DNA of 64,000 nt from Hsuehochloa calcarea (taxonomy: Eukaryota > Streptophyta > Magnoliopsida > Poales > Poaceae): contig CM070599.1 in the NCBI GenBank assembly GCA_036346395.1, forward strand, positions 4,331,232-4,395,231. Direction: 5' to 3'. Positions within the stretch are counted from its first letter, which is position 1. Each line of letters begins with the position of its first letter. Below the pieces are notes generated by a model that saw nothing but the letters and a program-made list of their open reading frames with translations, made no database searches and had not been told where the DNA came from. The translations under genes were made by a program, and so were the position numbers. Of the stretch, positions 45,785 through 58,500 are shown in pieces.

Positions 45785-46015
45785 CGAAACTAGCTGTAAG
45801 TCATTGAAACTTGTTAAAACTTTGGATTGAAACTTGTTAAAACTTTGGTTGGAACTTATTGAAACTCATCAGCTGAAACTCGTTAACATTTTAATTTCAA
45901 AATCTGAAACTCGTTGAAACTTTCTTGAAATCTTTTGAGAACTTCTAGAAACACGTGAAACTCATTGAAACATGAAACTTTTCAAATGTTTTCATGAAAT
46001 TTGCTGAAACTGCAT
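45785..46015. repeat. Degenerate repeats of a GAAACTYGTTGAAAC-like unit
   Basis: GAAACT followed by TGTT/CGTT/CATT and AAAAC or GAAAC recurs about a dozen times with irregular spacing. Early units are nearly identical (TTGAAACTTGTTAAAACTTTGG occurs twice at 45803-45850, with small changes). No coding frame. Confidence 0.7.
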
Positions 46016-46348
46016 GAACCTTATTGCTGTACCGATGTCTAGTTGCTTCCTTTTTTAATTATATTCTCTTTTGAATGTTGAGGGTACGATATAGTAGGCC
46101 ATGATGCTCGAATGGAATGGAACGGGTGCTATGCTGATCTGGGCCGATAGTGTTCCTGGCTGTGTAAATGTTTAAGTGACCTGCTGATTTGCAAGTTCAC
46201 AGTTTTATGGAAATGACAAGTACCCTTCGTTCTAGGTTGCCCTGATATGCGATACGAGTACGGCGATGCTATGATAAGTTATTCAGAAAAACAAGAACAT
46301 GTCAATACAGTGACCGTGTATGTTCATAATAAGAAAATACATGTGAAA

Positions 46349-47262
46349 TGATGAAAATATAAGCATTTTTCGAATTACTTTAATCCAGAAATATACTAGA
46401 TGAATCATGAACAATATTCTAACCTTTTGCATAAGACAGATAAACATGAACACCATAGTCATACTAATTTCTAACAGAATAGAAACTAGCATTTCTATCT
46501 CAGTGTTCAAAACAATAACATAAATTAAAGATAAACAAAGTACAAGGATTAGATTGATATACCCAGAACCAGTTGAAGGAGTAGCAGCAGCAGAAGTGTT
46601 GATGAGATTGTCGTTCGCCATGGCGTAGTGGAAGTAGTCTTGTAGTTGATGTCGATGAAGCAGAGGATCGGATGGTGACGAAGCAGCGAGCAGTCGCGCG
46701 AACGCTCCCCAAAAACCTTATTCGTCCTCGCTCGTGTAAGCCTTCAAGGAAGGGGTTCCAGAGGCTTGCTCTCCCGGTTCGACCGTACACGAGCCTCGCC
46801 GGGATGGAGATCGCCAGAGAAAGCAGCAAAACGGTGGAGAAGTATGTCTCAGTCGCATGGAGTGAAAGATGGAGAGGAAGAGTCTGGATACGGTCGCTAT
46901 CAACCAGTGCTAACAGCAGCCACTAGTAACTGAATCGTTACTGCCAGTCCGTTTGTTAATGCCATTACTGCGAGTCGGTGCGTTTCGATTTCCGAATAGA
47001 TAAAGAAAAACGCGCGCGCACCCGACGCGCGTGCCTACGCACGCACGCACGGCACGACACGGTTCGGCGAGCGAGCGCGCGCGCGTGTTGACTCTCTCCA
47101 ATTCCACAAGGGGGTTACCACGATCCACCTTATAAAGTGGTGTAACTCCCCATTAATACTCCATGTGGGACTAAACAGTTTTAGCACGTGCACATAGGCC
47201 TTTGAGATTTTCTAGGAATTAATTAGAGTTAAAATTGGGTCAAGCCCGTATTAATTCCAACA
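46349..47262 (-). repeat. 3' LTR of minus-strand Copia
   Basis: On the - strand begins TGTTGGAATTAATACG. It contains a TATA-like TTATAAGGTGG near 47125, a stretch of alternating purine/pyrimidine CGCGCGCG (about 47010-47090), and a copy of the ATG reading MANDNLINTSA at 46621. Ends about 46349 with TCATCA. Confidence 0.82.
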
Positions 47263-48117
47263 ATCCCCCACCAGATCCTAAAGGCACATGTCAAATGCCT
47301 TGATCCACATTATTATTTTAATATACCAGTGTTTTGATAGAGACCGGTTAAGGTTGAACATCCACCTAGAACAGAAGCTACACTTATTCACAAGTGCACA
47401 ATGGGCTAAGCCTTGAATTGACAGTTTTGTGTGAATAGGTTTCACTTAAGTCCTTAACTGATACTAGGCTGCAAGGTATCCCCGCGGGTTGGAGCATATA
47501 AGTCATACTTCTGGCCTATTCATGAGCTTCCTAGAGATTACCCTATCTCATAGACTGTGACTAGCAGTCGGGCTCATATAGGTGTGTTCTTTCAAGACTG
47601 TTCTGCAGGACAGCATCTTTGCTTAAACAAGCCACAAAACACATTAAGATAAAAAATCATCCTGCCATACAGATTTAAGAGAGAATTGCATCCCAATGGA
47701 GTGGGTCTATAAAAGTACTCTCCTCCCAGTTAACCAATAGCTTGTTTCGCCAATCCTACTTCACGGGATCTCCGATCACATAGGATGGGTTACCACTATG
47801 GTATAACTCACGTGGGTCTCAAACCCATCTCTCTCGATGCATTGTCTATCACATTCTGTGATAAACCCTTTGTGAAGGGATCTGCCAGATTCTTAGCTGT
47901 TTGGATATAATCCAAAGCTATTACTCCAGAGTTTCTCATTTTCCGATGGACTTCGATCTTCTCTTCACATGTCTTGATGTCTTCATATTATCCTTAGAAC
48001 TGTTCACCTTGACAATCACAGTCCGATTGTCACATTTCATCGAAATAGCCGTATCGGTTTTTCAACCACCGCAAATCCATCAAGAGTTCTCGGCCATTCG
48101 GCTTCAACAATAGTGAT

Positions 48118-49827
48118 CTAATGCCGTGAGTTCGCTTCCATTGTTGACCTTGTTAAGATGGTCCGCTTGCAAGACTTCCATGAAACAGCGCCACCTCCAA
48201 GTGTGAAGACATATCCACTTGTGGCCTTAATCTCATCAAAGATCGATATCCAGCTTTGAGTCACTATAACCCTCCAGTACTTAGGATACCCTGTATAGTG
48301 AATGCCATAGCTCATTGTACCCTTTAGATAGCGCATTACCCTCTCAAGAGCATGCCAATGATCATCTCCCGGATTGAAAACAAAACGGCTTAGTTTGCTC
48401 ACAGCAAACGAGATGTCAGGCCTAGTGCAGCTAGCTAAATACATAAGTGAACCAATTATCTGAGAATATCTCAATTGGTCTCTGGCTATTCTCCGATTCT
48501 TCCTAAGCAACATGCTAGGATCATAAGGTGTTGGAGAGGATTTGCAGTCGCTATAACCAAAACGACTCAGAATCTTTTCCACATAGTAGGTTTGCAACAA
48601 TGTAATCCCACCTTCATCACCTCTCAACAGCTTGATGTTCAACATAACATCAGCTACTCCCAGATCTTTCATCTCAAAGTTTTGAGATAAGAAATTCTTG
48701 ACCTCCTTAATTACATTAAGGTTGGTCCCAAAGATCAGTATGTCATCAACATACAGACATAGAATGACTCCTTCGCCCCCACCATGGTGATAATACACAC
48801 ATCTGTCAGCTTCATTCACAATAAAGCCTGTAGATGTTAAAATTCTGTTGAACTTTTCATACCACTGCTTAGGTGCTTGTTTAAGACCATACAATGATTT
48901 CAACAACTTACACACCTTTCCTTCTTGACCATTTACTACAAATCCATCTGGTTGTTCCATGTAAATCTCCTCATCCAACTCTCAATTTAGGAAAGCCGTC
49001 TTAACGTCCATCATATGAACGAGAAGACCGTGTGAGGTAGCCAGAGATAGTAGTACTCGAATAGTGGTCAATCTAGCCACATGTGAATAAGTATCGAAGA
49101 AATCTTCGCCTTCTTTTTGGGTATAACCTTTGGCCACAAGCCTTGTCTTGTACTTCTCAATAGTACTATCAGATCTAAGCTTCTTTTTGAACACCCACTT
49201 ACATCCTACAGGTTTACAACCATCAGGACGCTCAATGATCTCCCAAGTTCCATTAGAAATAATGGAATTCATTTCACTACGGACAGCTTCCTTCCAGTAT
49301 TCTATATCTGGAGAAGCATATGCCTCAGAAATGGTATTTGGAGTATCATCCACAAGGTACACAATGAAATAAGGACCAAAAGACTTTGCAGTCCTTTGTC
49401 TTTTACTCTTCCTCAGAGTTTCATTGTCTTCCTTCTCAGGAATTTGCTCAGGGGTTTGCTCAAAATATTCCATTGGAATGGCAGGTTCAGGAGTTGTATC
49501 AGGCTTCTGACTCGATGAACTAGTCATATCTTTTATCGGAAAAATATCCTCAAAGAATGTAGCATCTCTGGACTCCATAATTGTACCGACATGCACATCA
49601 GGTACTCCAGATTTCACCACTAGAAATCTATATCCAACACTATGGTGAGCATAGCCTAGAAAGACACAATCCACGATTTTTGGTCCAAGCTTACGCTTTT
49701 TGGGAATTGGCACATTGACTTTCGCCAAACAACCCCAAGTACGCAAGTATGAAAGTGATAGTCTTTTCTTCTCCCATTGTTCATATGGGGTTATCTCTTT
49801 ATTCTTTGCAGAACCTGCTCGTAACAT
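48118..49827 (-). pseudogene. Copia reverse transcriptase / RNase H region
   Basis: The - strand reads the integrase tail (FLGYAHHSVGYRFL), then WKEAVRSEMNSII and CKWVFKKKL with KTRLVAKGYTQKEGEDFFDTYS. A single stop near 48980 separates this from LYGLKQAPKQWYEKFN and the polymerase motif YVDDILIFG (about 48760-48735). RNase H starts around GAVSWKSCK (48185) and breaks near 48118, with remnants to about 47850. Confidence 0.82.
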
Positions 49828-50793
49828 GACATGAAGTCAATATAGCCTCCCCACCATGCTTTGGAAAGACCCACGTGTCTAACATGGCGTTAACCAACTC
49901 GCTTAGAGTGCGATTCTTTCTTTCAAAGAATCCCGCTTTGACTGGGTGAATAGGAGGCGTCCTCTCATGGATTATACCATGTTCCTCACAGAATAAATTG
50001 AACTCATTAGAAAAGTACTCGCCGCCACGATCAGACCTAACCCTTTTGATTTTTCTTTCAAGTTGGTTCTCAGCTTCTGCCTTATAGATTTTAAAGTAGT
50101 GAAGTGCTTCACCTTTATTTTTTAAAATATACACATAGCAGAACCTAGTGGAGTCATCAATCAAAGTCATGAAATATCTATTACCACCTTTTGTCAACAC
50201 ACCATTCATCTCACACAGATCTGAATGTATGAGTTCTAATGGTGCCAAGTTTCTTACCTCTGCGGCCTTATGAGGCTTACGAGGCTGCTTTGATTGTACA
50301 CAAACTTGACACTTAGAACCTTTGGCACGGGTAAATTTTGGGATTAACTCTAAACTGGCTAAACGTGTCATGCAATCAAAATTTATGTGACAAAGTCGTG
50401 AATGCCAAATAGTAGTCTCATTACCACTACAAACATGGTTCACAACACTATTACACAAATCTGAAAAAGATTGGCGGAACAAGCCTCCGCACACATAGCC
50501 TTTATCAACAAATTGTCCACACTTGGACACAACAAATTTATTGGATTCAAACACCAGTCTATAGCCATCTCTACACAGAAGAGATCCGCTGACGAGATTC
50601 TTATTTATGGATGGCACATGATGCACGTTCTTGAGTTGCACAATCTTCCCCGAAGTAAACTTCAGATTGATCGTACCAACACCATGAACAGTAGCATGTG
50701 ACCCGTTCCCCATTAGAACGGCTGAATCCCGAGTGACCTTGTAAGAAGAAAACAAAGAAATATCAGCACACACATGTATGTTAGCACCGGTGC
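49799..50793 (-). pseudogene. Copia integrase region
   Basis: Contains the pre-integrase zinc-binding residues in WHSRLCHINFDCM and CQVCVQSKQPRKPH (about 50430-50275). The integrase core follows with HSDLCEMNG and DDSTRFCYVYILKNK, then RSDRGGEYFSNEF, giving the D, D and E catalytic residues. The frame breaks near 49830 but continues in the next frame. Confidence 0.8.
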
Positions 50794-50809
50794 CTATCCA
50801 CCAATCGGT

Positions 50810-51992
50810 AGTTTGACATACGGAAAGAACAGTAGGTAAATTGCCATACCCTGATGTTCCCGTCTCAGTGGTACCAACAACAATATTAGCAGACTTGGAA
50901 TTTTGCCCTTGCTGATTCTTTCCACCTTTGCGTTGACTGCAATCCTTGGCCCAATGACCAGATTAGCCACACACAAAACAAAGACCATCCTCTGTATTCT
51001 TCTTCTTCTTCTTGAAGCTAGTTGTTTGTGCGGTCTTGTTCTTGCCTTTGAACTTCTGAGCTTGGCCATTCTTTTTCTGCACCACATTGGCACTAGAATG
51101 TCCCTCATTACCTCTAGTGTGTGTATCTTTTGCTCTCGCCTTCTCTTCAACATCAAGAGACCCAATGAGATTTTCAACAGAAAACTCTTGTCTCTTGTGT
51201 TTCAGAGTAGTAGCAAAATTCCTCCAAGAAGGAGGAAGCTTGGCAATAATGCCCGCCGCAACAAACTTGTCCGGTAACACACACTTTGAAGTGCTCAAGT
51301 TCTGTGGCCATGGATTGTATCTCATGAGCCTGTTCAACTACAGAACGGTCATCAACCATTCTGTAATCATGATACTGCTCCATGAGATACAGTTCACTGC
51401 CTGCATCCGAGACCCCAAACTTGGCCTCGAGTGCATCCCACATCTCTTTCCCTGTTTTGATCACCATGTATGCATCGATTAACTTCTCACCAAGAACGCT
51501 AACCACAACACCTTTGAAAAGGTTATCAGCAGCCTCGAACGCTTGCTCCTGTTCAGGAGTAAGGGTTCCTTCAGGCTTGCCATTTGCCACATGGAAAACG
51601 TTCATGACAGTTAACCAAAGCACCATCTTGGTGCGCCACCTCTTATAATTCGCGCCATCGAATTCAGAGGGTTTGAGCGCAGCAGCAAAGCCAGTTGACG
51701 AAAAATGCCTAAAATAAGGTTTTTGGATTATAAGGATTTTTCGAATTAATTTAATCCAGAAATATACTAGATGAATCATGAACAATATTCTAACCTTTTG
51801 CATAAGACAGATAAACATGAACACCATAGTCATACCAATTTCTAATGTAATGTAAACTAGCATTTCTATCTCAGTGTTCAAAACAATAACATAAATTAAA
51901 GATAAACAAAGTACAAGGATTAGATTGATATACCCAGAACCAGTTGAAGGAGTAGCAGCAGCAGAAGTGTTGACGAGATTGTCGTTCGCCAT
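50810..51992 (-). pseudogene. Copia gag with start codon in the LTR
   Basis: The - strand frame starts at MANDNLVNTSA (51992), inside the 5' LTR. It runs through gag segment LKPSEFDGANYKRWRTKM (about 51680-51625) and stays open to 51174, where the frame shifts. The continuing frame carries KNGQAQKFKGKNK and the zinc knuckle beginning CFVCG (about 50985), where a stop replaces the next codon (expected G-H-W-A-K-D-C follows). A possible 224-nt intron (51710-51933) would join GTGS|GHFSS-like sequence in phase. Confidence 0.72.
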
Positions 51993-52639
51993 GGCGTAGT
52001 GGAAGTAGTCGTGCAGTTGATGTAGATAAAGCAGAGGATCGGATGGTGACGAAGCAGCGAGCAGTCGCGCGAACGCTCCCCAAAAACCTTATTCGTCCTC
52101 GCTCGTGTAAGCCTTCAAGGACGGGGTTCCGGAGGCCTGCTCTCCCGGTTCGACCGTACACGAGCCTCACCGGGATGGAGATCGCCAGAGAAAGCAGCAA
52201 AACGGTGGAGAAGTCTGTCTCAGTCGCGTGGAGTGAAAGATGGAGAGGAAGAGTCTCACGAACAGTTCACTGTTCCGCCATCAACCAGTGCTAACAGCAG
52301 CCACTAGTAACTTAACCGTTACTGTCAGTCCGTTTGTTAATGCCATTACTGCGAGTCGGTGCGTTTCGATTTCCGAATAGATAAAGAAAAACGCGCGCGC
52401 ACCCAACGCGCCTACGTACGCACCGCACCGCACGGCTCGGCGAGCGAGCGAGCGCGCGCGTGTGTTGACTCTCTCTAATTCCACAAGGGGGTTACCACGA
52501 TCCACCTTATAAAGTAATGTAACTCCCCATTAATACTCCATGTGGGACTAAACAGTTTTAGCACGTGCACATGGGCCTTTGAGATTTTCTAAGAATTAAT
52601 TAGAGTTAAAATTGGGCCAAACACGTATTAATTCCAACA
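51722..52639 (-). repeat. 5' LTR of minus-strand Copia
   Basis: Nearly identical to 46349-47262 over most of its length. A short insertion CACGAACAGTTCACTGTTCC (52257-52276) replaces TGGATACGGTCGCTA of the other copy. The inner edge is blurred because the last bases differ from the 3' copy. Confidence 0.78.
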
Positions 52640-52644
52640 TGAAA

Positions 52645-55219
52645 CACAGTTCATAGATACTAATTCATATTTTAAAAGTTGAGCACAGTTGGTGCAAGCA
52701 TAAAACCAAATGTAAATGTTGCATACGAATGTTCAAACTGTCAAGAAGAGCGAAGCTAGGAATGTTTAACTATTATTTCCCTCTCCATGCGAAGACCATA
52801 TCTGGAATGTATCAGGTATTTATTTTCCTGTCAGGTCTTATTTGGGTGTTAGGGAATAAATGCCAAGGGAGAGAAATCCCCGGTAGGATTTTCTCGGCCA
52901 AATATGAACCCCATGGAATATTTCCGCTGGGAGGACTAATCCCGTCAACATTTGGAAGAGGTAGGAAAAAAACTCGGAAACAAAAAAAAAATGAAAGAGA
53001 AAGTGGCATGGGTACGGGCATCAATTGGCTTTTTTCCATCCCGGGGATTCAACCGGGATGGGCCAGTACTTCCCCCTCCGAGGCGTCATCCAAATGCATG
53101 TAGGCTCGACCAGGATATTGCGCCACAGGTCAAATTTTCCGGGCCGGGATTGAGCCTCCCGTATTTGGATGGGGCGGGACCATCCGTGTTTAGCCCAATT
53201 TCCAAGAGGATAACAAGGTACGAAAAAATGAAACTAGACATATACAGCTCTAATACGTGTATCGTGGTGTGCACCACTGCTACGTACTTACAGAAGCTTG
53301 CTTCACACATTAAGGCATTTGTTTGGAACATAATATTCCTAATCAAATTCCGGCGAATTTGCATTGTTTCATGTGAAATTCACGAGGAACTGGGGCCTAG
53401 AATTCGCTTAGGAAGTCGTGCTTTCTTCCCCCTACTGTGTTGAAAATGGAGAGATTATTCCACTGGGAATCTGGGCTGAGCCTAATCGAGTTTACTGGGC
53501 CTTCACTTGCAAGATACACGCAGCGACACGAGCCGCCATCTGCTTGATACGTGGCCAGTTTGGAGCGTATAAATTTCATGAAAAAAATTACATCAGATAT
53601 TATATTTCTGATAGGAACCTCACGAAATTCCAGTGTTCAAGTGAAGCCCAAACTTCGGAAACTTTGGCTTATCTCTAATAGAAATAAGTTTCCATAAAAT
53701 ATGTTTTAGGAGGATTTTTTTCTTCAGAAAAACAGATTTTATGTTGTTATTATGTTACAGTAAGTTAAAACGGGTTTTCCTTGTTTTAGTGTTTGGTTGG
53801 CATGTTGTCTTTTTTTTTCTTTCTCTCGAGTCCCGACGCGCACGCGAAGCACATAGAGAGTGGAGGGAGAGTTGAGTGATTCAATTCCAATGTACAAATT
53901 GGTAACATAATTTGATTTAACATTATTTTATTTATAGTTTGGAAATATATAGTTTAGAATGTTTTTAGAATTGAGCTAATGAGTCTATCCGAGTCGAGTC
54001 GAGCCGAGATAGAGCGAAATCAAATTTCATTAGAAATCGACTCATTTTAATATTTAACTAATTAATAATTATAAGTAGAGCAATTCGACCTGAGCCAGCG
54101 AGACCCCTAACTCGTGTAACCCTAGCCATCCGAAGTTGCCGGTCGCACTCCACGAGTCTATCATAGCGCCTCTCTCAAACAAATATTGTTTGATGTCTGT
54201 ACGACTCTACCTTCGTGTATATAACATGCTACAATGAAATTAACGTGCCCAAACCATTTTCCTATTGTAAAGTTATATTACTATCACTTTTTGTTGGCCT
54301 CTCATACACATTTCCTAATAGATCGTTCTAGTCTTCTGCTAGACGTTGGTACTTGAGCGCAAAACTCCGCGAGTCCAACAAACCTAAGCTCCAATCCAAC
54401 CACGCAAGACACCATCACCCACATTCTTTTGTACCCCTAGAAAAAGTCTCACTTTCTGTTCCACCTCCGTTTGCACTAGAAAACGCTAAAAAAAGAGAGT
54501 AGAAGCAACATTTGGGTTATCTGATTAAATCAAGTTATGTCAGCTAGAGTGCACAACTGCACATCAAGTAGGCTTGCATGGTCATAGGAAACTGATACCG
54601 TGACCTCTCGTAGCAGCAAATGCGAGGATGAAAAAAAAAGACAAGAAATTAGAGTGAAAACCCTAAACTAAAATAAAAACTAGTCGATGCGAGAAGGCCA
54701 TACGCTTAGGGACAAAAGCAAATTTATCAATATCGTTCAAGTACCAGCTGATATATATCATTCCACCATCTAAAACGATATAGAATAGCTCTGCATTCTG
54801 TATCAGCTTCAATACAAACTATACTGGCTCGATACCAATCATACTAACTTCGTTTAGTATATATATGACGTTCGTTTCGTACTCCTACTTTGAATATATC
54901 ATTTAAACGAACATATTATACTTATTTATCACTTTTAGTATACTTAAATACAGATTATAAGATACTCCAATGCGATTTGACCAAAAAATTTTCATTCAAG
55001 CATTTTATTTTTTGCTATATATCTTTTTCATATATAAAAGAAGTATATACATAAATTTCGCTATAAAAAGTGAATTTTAATGAAATTTTTTGTGGAACTA
55101 ATTTGGGGTATTTTATAATCATTGTGAGAGTATACTCAAATTGATAAAAATATATTAGCATACGATTTAAGTGATATATGAGAAGTGAGAGTATGTACTC
55201 CTGAAAATATCATTACTAT

Positions 55220-55256
<37 letters not shown>

Positions 55257-55500
55257 ATTAAACTCCGAAAACGTACATCGGTATAGGACAATACTGGCAC
55301 TGTTCTGAAAGACCAACCGGGCATGACCTCGGTATTGATAAGTATGGAAGAAAGATAAAAGATCCATTTTCCCTTGCATTGAAAAGAGAAAAAGGAAAAA
55401 GAAAATAAGAGCGGAGGAGAACAGAGACGGTGTGAAATTGAAGAGGGGAGACGCTACGCTAAGCCCGGACAAACGGACAAACGAACTCTCTTCTCCTTGT
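52645..55500. other. Spacer upstream of pullulanase
   Basis: No gene seen. Bases 52800-53450 have GC-rich pieces such as CATCCCGGGGATTC and GGGGCGGGACCATCC, likely old transposon sequence. 53700-55220 is AT-rich. A TGTAAAG (54266-54272) resembles the endosperm prolamin box but lies 1.3 kb upstream. An (AT)n run is at 55224-55252. Confidence 0.5.
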
Positions 55501-55593
55501 TCGTCTTAAATAGCCCATTCTGAATCGTCAGACTTCATCACACTTCTGAGTTCCGAGGCCTCCTCCAAATCCGAATCCCTAATAATATTGCAA
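55500..55593 (+). promoter_or_regulatory. Proximal promoter / 5' UTR of pullulanase
   Basis: A TATA-like TTAAATAG at about 55505-55512 lies 80-90 bases before the start codon, a suitable distance for a short leader. Inferred from position only. Confidence 0.35.
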
Positions 55594-58500
55594 ATGCAGA
55601 TGCTGCTCCATGTCAGTTGCCCCTTCGCCGTAGCGAATCCCCCGCGCTTCGCCGCCGCCTCCTCGTCGTCTGCTTCCCCGCGGAGATCGGGGAGGGCCCT
55701 AGCAGTGCCACCGCCGGCGCATTCCGCCCGTGCCGCTGCGCCCGGGAGCCGGATGACGCCAGCCGCCACCTCGCCGCGCACGCCGATGGCGGTGGGGGAG
55801 GGATGGGACGCCGCCGTCGACCATGCCGACGCTGAAACCGTCGCCGTCGCCTCTGAGGTGCGGCCACTGCTCCTCCTCCTCTCTCGTCCGTTGATGTTGC
55901 AGTCGTCACTTGGCCCCCTCGGTTGCTGGAAAATTACACGAATGCCCCTCCCGGCTCCCGGGTATGATGTGGGGCCCACAAGCAGTCACACAGCGCGCGC
56001 AGCGAAATGATCTCCGCTTCCGCTCACTGCATAATTTATTTGTCATATTACCCCTGGCTTCTTGGGGTATTGCAGCAATCAGCACGACAGTGAAATGGAC
56101 ACCCTTCACTCAACAATTTTTTGTGATTTTTTTTTTCAATCTTTCGTTTGTTTTCCACTGTGCTTGTTGCTCAATTTGTGAAAAATTTCAAAATGTTTTA
56201 AATTATTTCCCCCACTATGTTTGTATTTTGCAAAGGTTACGCTAAGAAGGATGTTACATCTGTAGGGGTTCTTGCCGGACGCGAGGGCTTACTGGGTGAC
56301 GAGATCTCTGATTGCCTGGGAGGTTAGCGATCGAGAAACCTCCCTCTGCTTGTATGCAAGCAGAGATGCTACGATGCGCATGTCCAATGGGGTCATTGAA
56401 GGTAGGCGGCTAGGCGCAATTAATGGATGTCTCTTGAAGTATTGTCATCAGTTGATTATAATAGTAGCAGCCTAATGCGTGTAAAAAACTCTTGCTGATT
56501 TGGTAGGTTATGATTCCAAAGTTGAGCTCCAGCCAGAACATGCCGGGCTTCCAGCCGGTGTAAGACTTATCATTGATTCCTTGTGATTATATATTGTACT
56601 CAAATGTGTGTTATGCGGTGCCTGCTCATCTTTGTAATTTATATTCTAATGTTGGAGTACCATTTGGCATGTTTCAGGTGACCCACAAGTTCCCTTTCAT
56701 CAGCAGTTATAGAGCCTTCAGAGTTCCCAGCTCTGTTGATGTTGCGGGCCTTGTGAAATGCCAACTGGCAGTCGCTTCTTTTGATTGTAATCTCTACTCT
56801 TTTCTGCCTTTTATTAAATACCTTTTGAGGCAATACTCATCTACTGTTTATGTGCAGCTGATGGGATACACCAAGATGTTACTGGATTGCAACTGCCTGG
56901 TGTATTGGATGATATGTTTGCGTACACAGGACCACTTGGTGCAGTTTTCGGCCAGGAAGCTGTGAGCTTGTACCTTTGGGCTCCTACAGCACATGTATGG
57001 GTTCTAGAAAGCCTCTTAGGCTCTTAAGCACTATCTCTAGTCCCGTATTTTTTTCTGCTTATTTGTAAAATGTCCTCAGTATTGCTGCAGGATGTGAGTG
57101 TATGCTTCTATGATGGTCCAGTAGGGCCTTTACTGGAGACTGTGCAACTCAAGGAGTTAAATGGTGTTTGGAGTGTCACTGGACCAAAAGATTGGCAGAA
57201 CCGGTACTATTTGTATGAAGTCAAGGTATATCATCCAAGTACATCACAAGTTGAGAAATGTTTAGCTGATGATCCTTTTGCTAGAGGGTATGTGCGCTTT
57301 AATTAGTTCATAATATTGATCCATACACATAGTGGAAGAAATTAATGTTTTGTTAATTTGATCAGGGTTTCTGCAAATGGCTCGCGGACTTGGTTGGTTG
57401 ACATTGATAGTGAAACATTGAAGCCAACTTCCTGGGATGAATTGGCAGATGAGAAGCCAAATCTTGATTCCTTCTCTGACATAAGCATCTATGAATTGCA
57501 TATTCGTGATTTCAGGTGAACTGTGCTGCTGGATTTAATTTATGTGACTGTAAATTTAGTGGGATTTTATGCATGTTCATTTGTAGAGCTTTACCACACT
57601 GTTTCCTGTCAATTTTTAATTACAGTGCCCACGATAGCACAATGGACTGTAATTCTCAAGGAGGATTTCGTGCATTTACATGTCAGGTCGTTCTGAGTTG
57701 ATTTACCAGAAGATTGATATAATTCATCACTTTATTTCATCAGTATACATTCTCATTGCATTCTGCAACTTGTGATACAGGATTCGGCAGGAATACATCA
57801 CCTAAGGAAATTGTCTGATGCCGGTTTGACTCATGTGCATTTGTTGCCAAGCTTTCATTTTGGTGGTGTTGATGACAATAAAAACAATTGGAAGCATGTT
57901 GGTAAAGACTCATTCTTTCTGTATGTTTTACCAGACTAACAAGTAACAATATTAACTATGTAGTGTAAGATGGTTAAGTTACTGTTGTAACTTGCATGCT
58001 TTTTCGCTAAAAAAACTTGCATGGTTTTTGTTGTTTACTTTGAACTCTTATGAAAACACAAAATATCAGAATCCATGCTGTTGAATCTGATGTAAGATAT
58101 TTGACAAAAACTAGAAGTCAGAAAGCACACATCTTTTTTAATAATAGATATTACACATCTTTTTTAATAATAGATATTACACATCTTTTGAGTTCATTAT
58201 AGTTTCAGATATCTATCATTTTCTTGTTTGTGAGATAACTTTCAGTGATGACTATTTATAAGTAGTTAAGTACTTCATGGATTGAACCAAACTCCTTCGC
58301 TTTTCGCCCAATGACTTTTAGTTGACTTAATCGGTTATTCCTATTTGAATCACTGGGGAACTTCATTTACTATGGCAGATGAGGCTGAACTGGCAAAACT
58401 CCCTCCAGGTTCAGATATGCAACAAGCTGCAGTTGTAGCTATTCAGGAAGAGGACCCTTATAATTGGGGGTATTCATTTCTTGCTCTCTTTTTGTCAGAC

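Larger units (their letters stand above)
38681..46343. other. Gene-poor spacer with MITEs and microsatellites
   Basis: No supported gene. Besides the separately listed repeats it has CT tracts (39120-39142, 39165-39188), a 38-base imperfect duplication (39332-39407) and a GAGT tract (about 42659-42680). Bases 45330-45760 read open in two frames and include TGGTATCTTGGG (45453), slightly like a Copia primer site, but no protein is recognised. Confidence 0.55.
46349..52639 (-). mobile_element. Nearly complete Copia retrotransposon, minus strand
   Basis: Two LTRs of about 915 bp (46349-47262 and about 51722-52639) in direct orientation are flanked by a perfect 5-bp duplication TGAAA (46344-46348 and 52640-52644). 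On the - strand a polypurine tract (CTGGTGGGGGAT, 47263-47274) precedes the 3' LTR. Gag, integrase, reverse transcriptase and RNase H follow the Copia order but carry a few stops and frame breaks. No canonical primer site is found after the 5' LTR, so the leader is probably partly deleted. LTR divergence is modest, with several substitutions and small indels. Confidence 0.88.

Noticed and set aside
54266..54272. TGTAAAG prolamin box upstream of pullulanase
   Set aside because: A 7-mer 1.3 kb upstream is expected by chance and has no nearby partner GCN4 motif that I could confirm.
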